Source: Vibrio metoecus (GTDB taxonomy: Bacteria; Pseudomonadota; Gammaproteobacteria; Enterobacterales; Vibrionaceae). From it: a stretch of DNA of 64,000 nucleotides. Positions 63,353 to 64,000 of this stretch are shown here, one piece after another (within the stretch, counting starts at the first letter, position 1; each line of letters starts with the position of its first letter). The stretch covers positions 496,001-560,000 of the forward strand of contig NZ_CP035687.1 of assembly GCF_009665255.1 (NCBI RefSeq). The letters run 5' to 3'. Below the pieces are notes generated by a model. The model ran no database searches. It saw nothing but the letters and a program-made list of their open reading frames with translations, and was not told where the DNA came from. A program made the translations under genes and the position numbers.

Positions 63353-64000
63353 TCATGCCGCCGAAATATAATGTCGGGGTGACCGTTTTTGCTGACGAAG
63401 CTCTTGGATAAGGGCATCAACATCCAGTTCAATATTGAAACGACGCTTCAAGTTTGCCAGAAAGATCGGATCTTCACACATCGCTTTCTCTGGCTGATCA
63501 CTAATTTTGGCAACAGGGCGGCCTTGGCACTCGGCCAATTTGATAACGATAGACAAGGGACGATACTCAACCCCTGCTGTGTTACGCCATTGTGCCAAAT
63601 CATTGGTTAAAAAGGTGCCAATCCCAAATGAAATGTTCACCCGTCCGGCAAAATATTCACACAAATCCAGCGCTTGCTCAAAATCCAAACCGTCAGAGAA
63701 AATAAACAGTTTCTTCATAGGGTCTATCCCCAACTGCTGATAATGAGCAATCATCTTATCTCCCCATCGGAATGGGCAGCCGGAATCATGTCGCACACCA
63801 TCATAAACATTCGCTAAATGGCGGTTAAAATCATTCAAAAAAGCATCAATGGTTAAGGTATCTGTTGGAGCAATCGCCAACATACCATCAAATGCAGCCA
63901 GCCAACGCTCCAATGCCACTTGTTGTGAATCACGTTCATTGACTAGGGCTTGGTGACCCATAAACCACTCATGGGCAATGGTACCAATTGGTTTGAGTTC
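63353..64000 (-). CDS. pncB: Nicotinate phosphoribosyltransferase PncB (3' part, runs off the window)
   Basis: The last 215 residues of PncB, which joins nicotinate and PRPP to nicotinate mononucleotide in the NAD salvage pathway. The frame enters from the window end with KPIGTIAHEWFMGHQALVNERDSQQ, the conserved region containing the phospho-regulated active-site His, and runs to GRPVAKISDQPEKAMCEDP and the end at 63353. The full protein is about 430 residues, so the first half lies beyond 64000. The frame has an internal ATG at 63961, but it is not the start. Gene order fits NAD/nicotinate metabolism, like pnuC elsewhere in the window. Confidence 0.95.
   Translation of the reverse strand, partial: ELKPIGTIAHEWFMGHQALVNERDSQQVALERWLAAFDGMLAIAPTDTLTIDAFLNDFNRHLANVYDGVRHDSGCPFRWGDKMIAHYQQLGIDPMKKLFIFSDGLDFEQALDLCEYFAGRVNISFGIGTFLTNDLAQWRNTAGVEYRPLSIVIKLAECQGRPVAKISDQPEKAMCEDPIFLANLKRRFNIELDVDALIQELRQQKRSPRHYISAA

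Noticed and set aside
1..64000. CRISPR arrays, tRNA or rRNA genes, insertion sequences, integrases
   Set aside because: No regularly spaced repeats, cloverleaf-like tRNA segments, transposase or integrase frames or long terminal repeats were seen by eye.

Overview
The window reads as a stretch of the second chromosome of a vibrio, and gene order and protein sequence point to Vibrio cholerae. The evidence is the complete major type VI secretion (T6SS) cluster (paar, Sel1 gene, vipA, vipB ... clpV, vasH, vasI, tssA, tssM, vasL, vgrG-3, tsiV3), the lysozyme-type VgrG-3 with its immunity gene, and the neighbouring ribose, glycerol-3-phosphate, TRAP-transporter and TagA-like protease genes. Identification rests on remembered family knowledge and visible motifs; no database search was run. 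No tRNA, rRNA, CRISPR array, integrase or insertion sequence was seen.

Left part (1-14.8 kb): a secreted TagA-like M66 zinc protease; a minus-strand operon of a TAXI-type TRAP binding protein, a fused TRAP permease and an L-2-hydroxyglutarate oxidase (LhgO); a divergent DctD/DctB-type sigma-54 two-component pair; a secreted chitin-active lytic polysaccharide monooxygenase; and a small DUF3316-like exported protein. A well-formed sigma-54 promoter with two near-identical 18-bp palindromes lies between dctD and the TRAP operon and ties the regulator pair to it.

Middle (15-27.5 kb): glpT-glpQ for glycerol-3-phosphate and glycerophosphodiester use; a pnuC - nucleoside phosphorylase - Crp/Fnr-type regulator group with a class II-like palindrome in front of pnuC; a PAS-GGDEF diguanylate cyclase; and a full rbsDACBKR ribose operon headed by a perfect RbsR-type operator, with a CRP-like site upstream.

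T6SS block (28-54 kb, all minus strand): transcription runs from paar (53.9 kb) down to tsiV3 (28.0 kb). Sheath (VipA/B), baseplate (TssE, F, G, K), membrane complex (TssJ, L, M), ClpV ATPase, Fha scaffold, the sigma-54 activator VasH, accessory VasI and VasL, and the spike VgrG-3/PAAR are all present. The one damaged gene is tssA, whose frame breaks at a run of six G, so only about three quarters of the protein is read in one frame. vgrG-3 has its own sigma-54-type promoter, and a 16-base element upstream of it recurs upstream of paar, in the same orientation.

Right part (54.5-64 kb): an RluA-type pseudouridine synthase with a long N-terminal extension, a SulP anion permease, an HAD phosphatase, a CSS-EAL phosphodiesterase, an exported rhodanese, a soluble CZB-type chemoreceptor, a Gfo/Idh/MocA oxidoreductase, and the 3' part of nicotinate phosphoribosyltransferase (pncB), which runs off the window.
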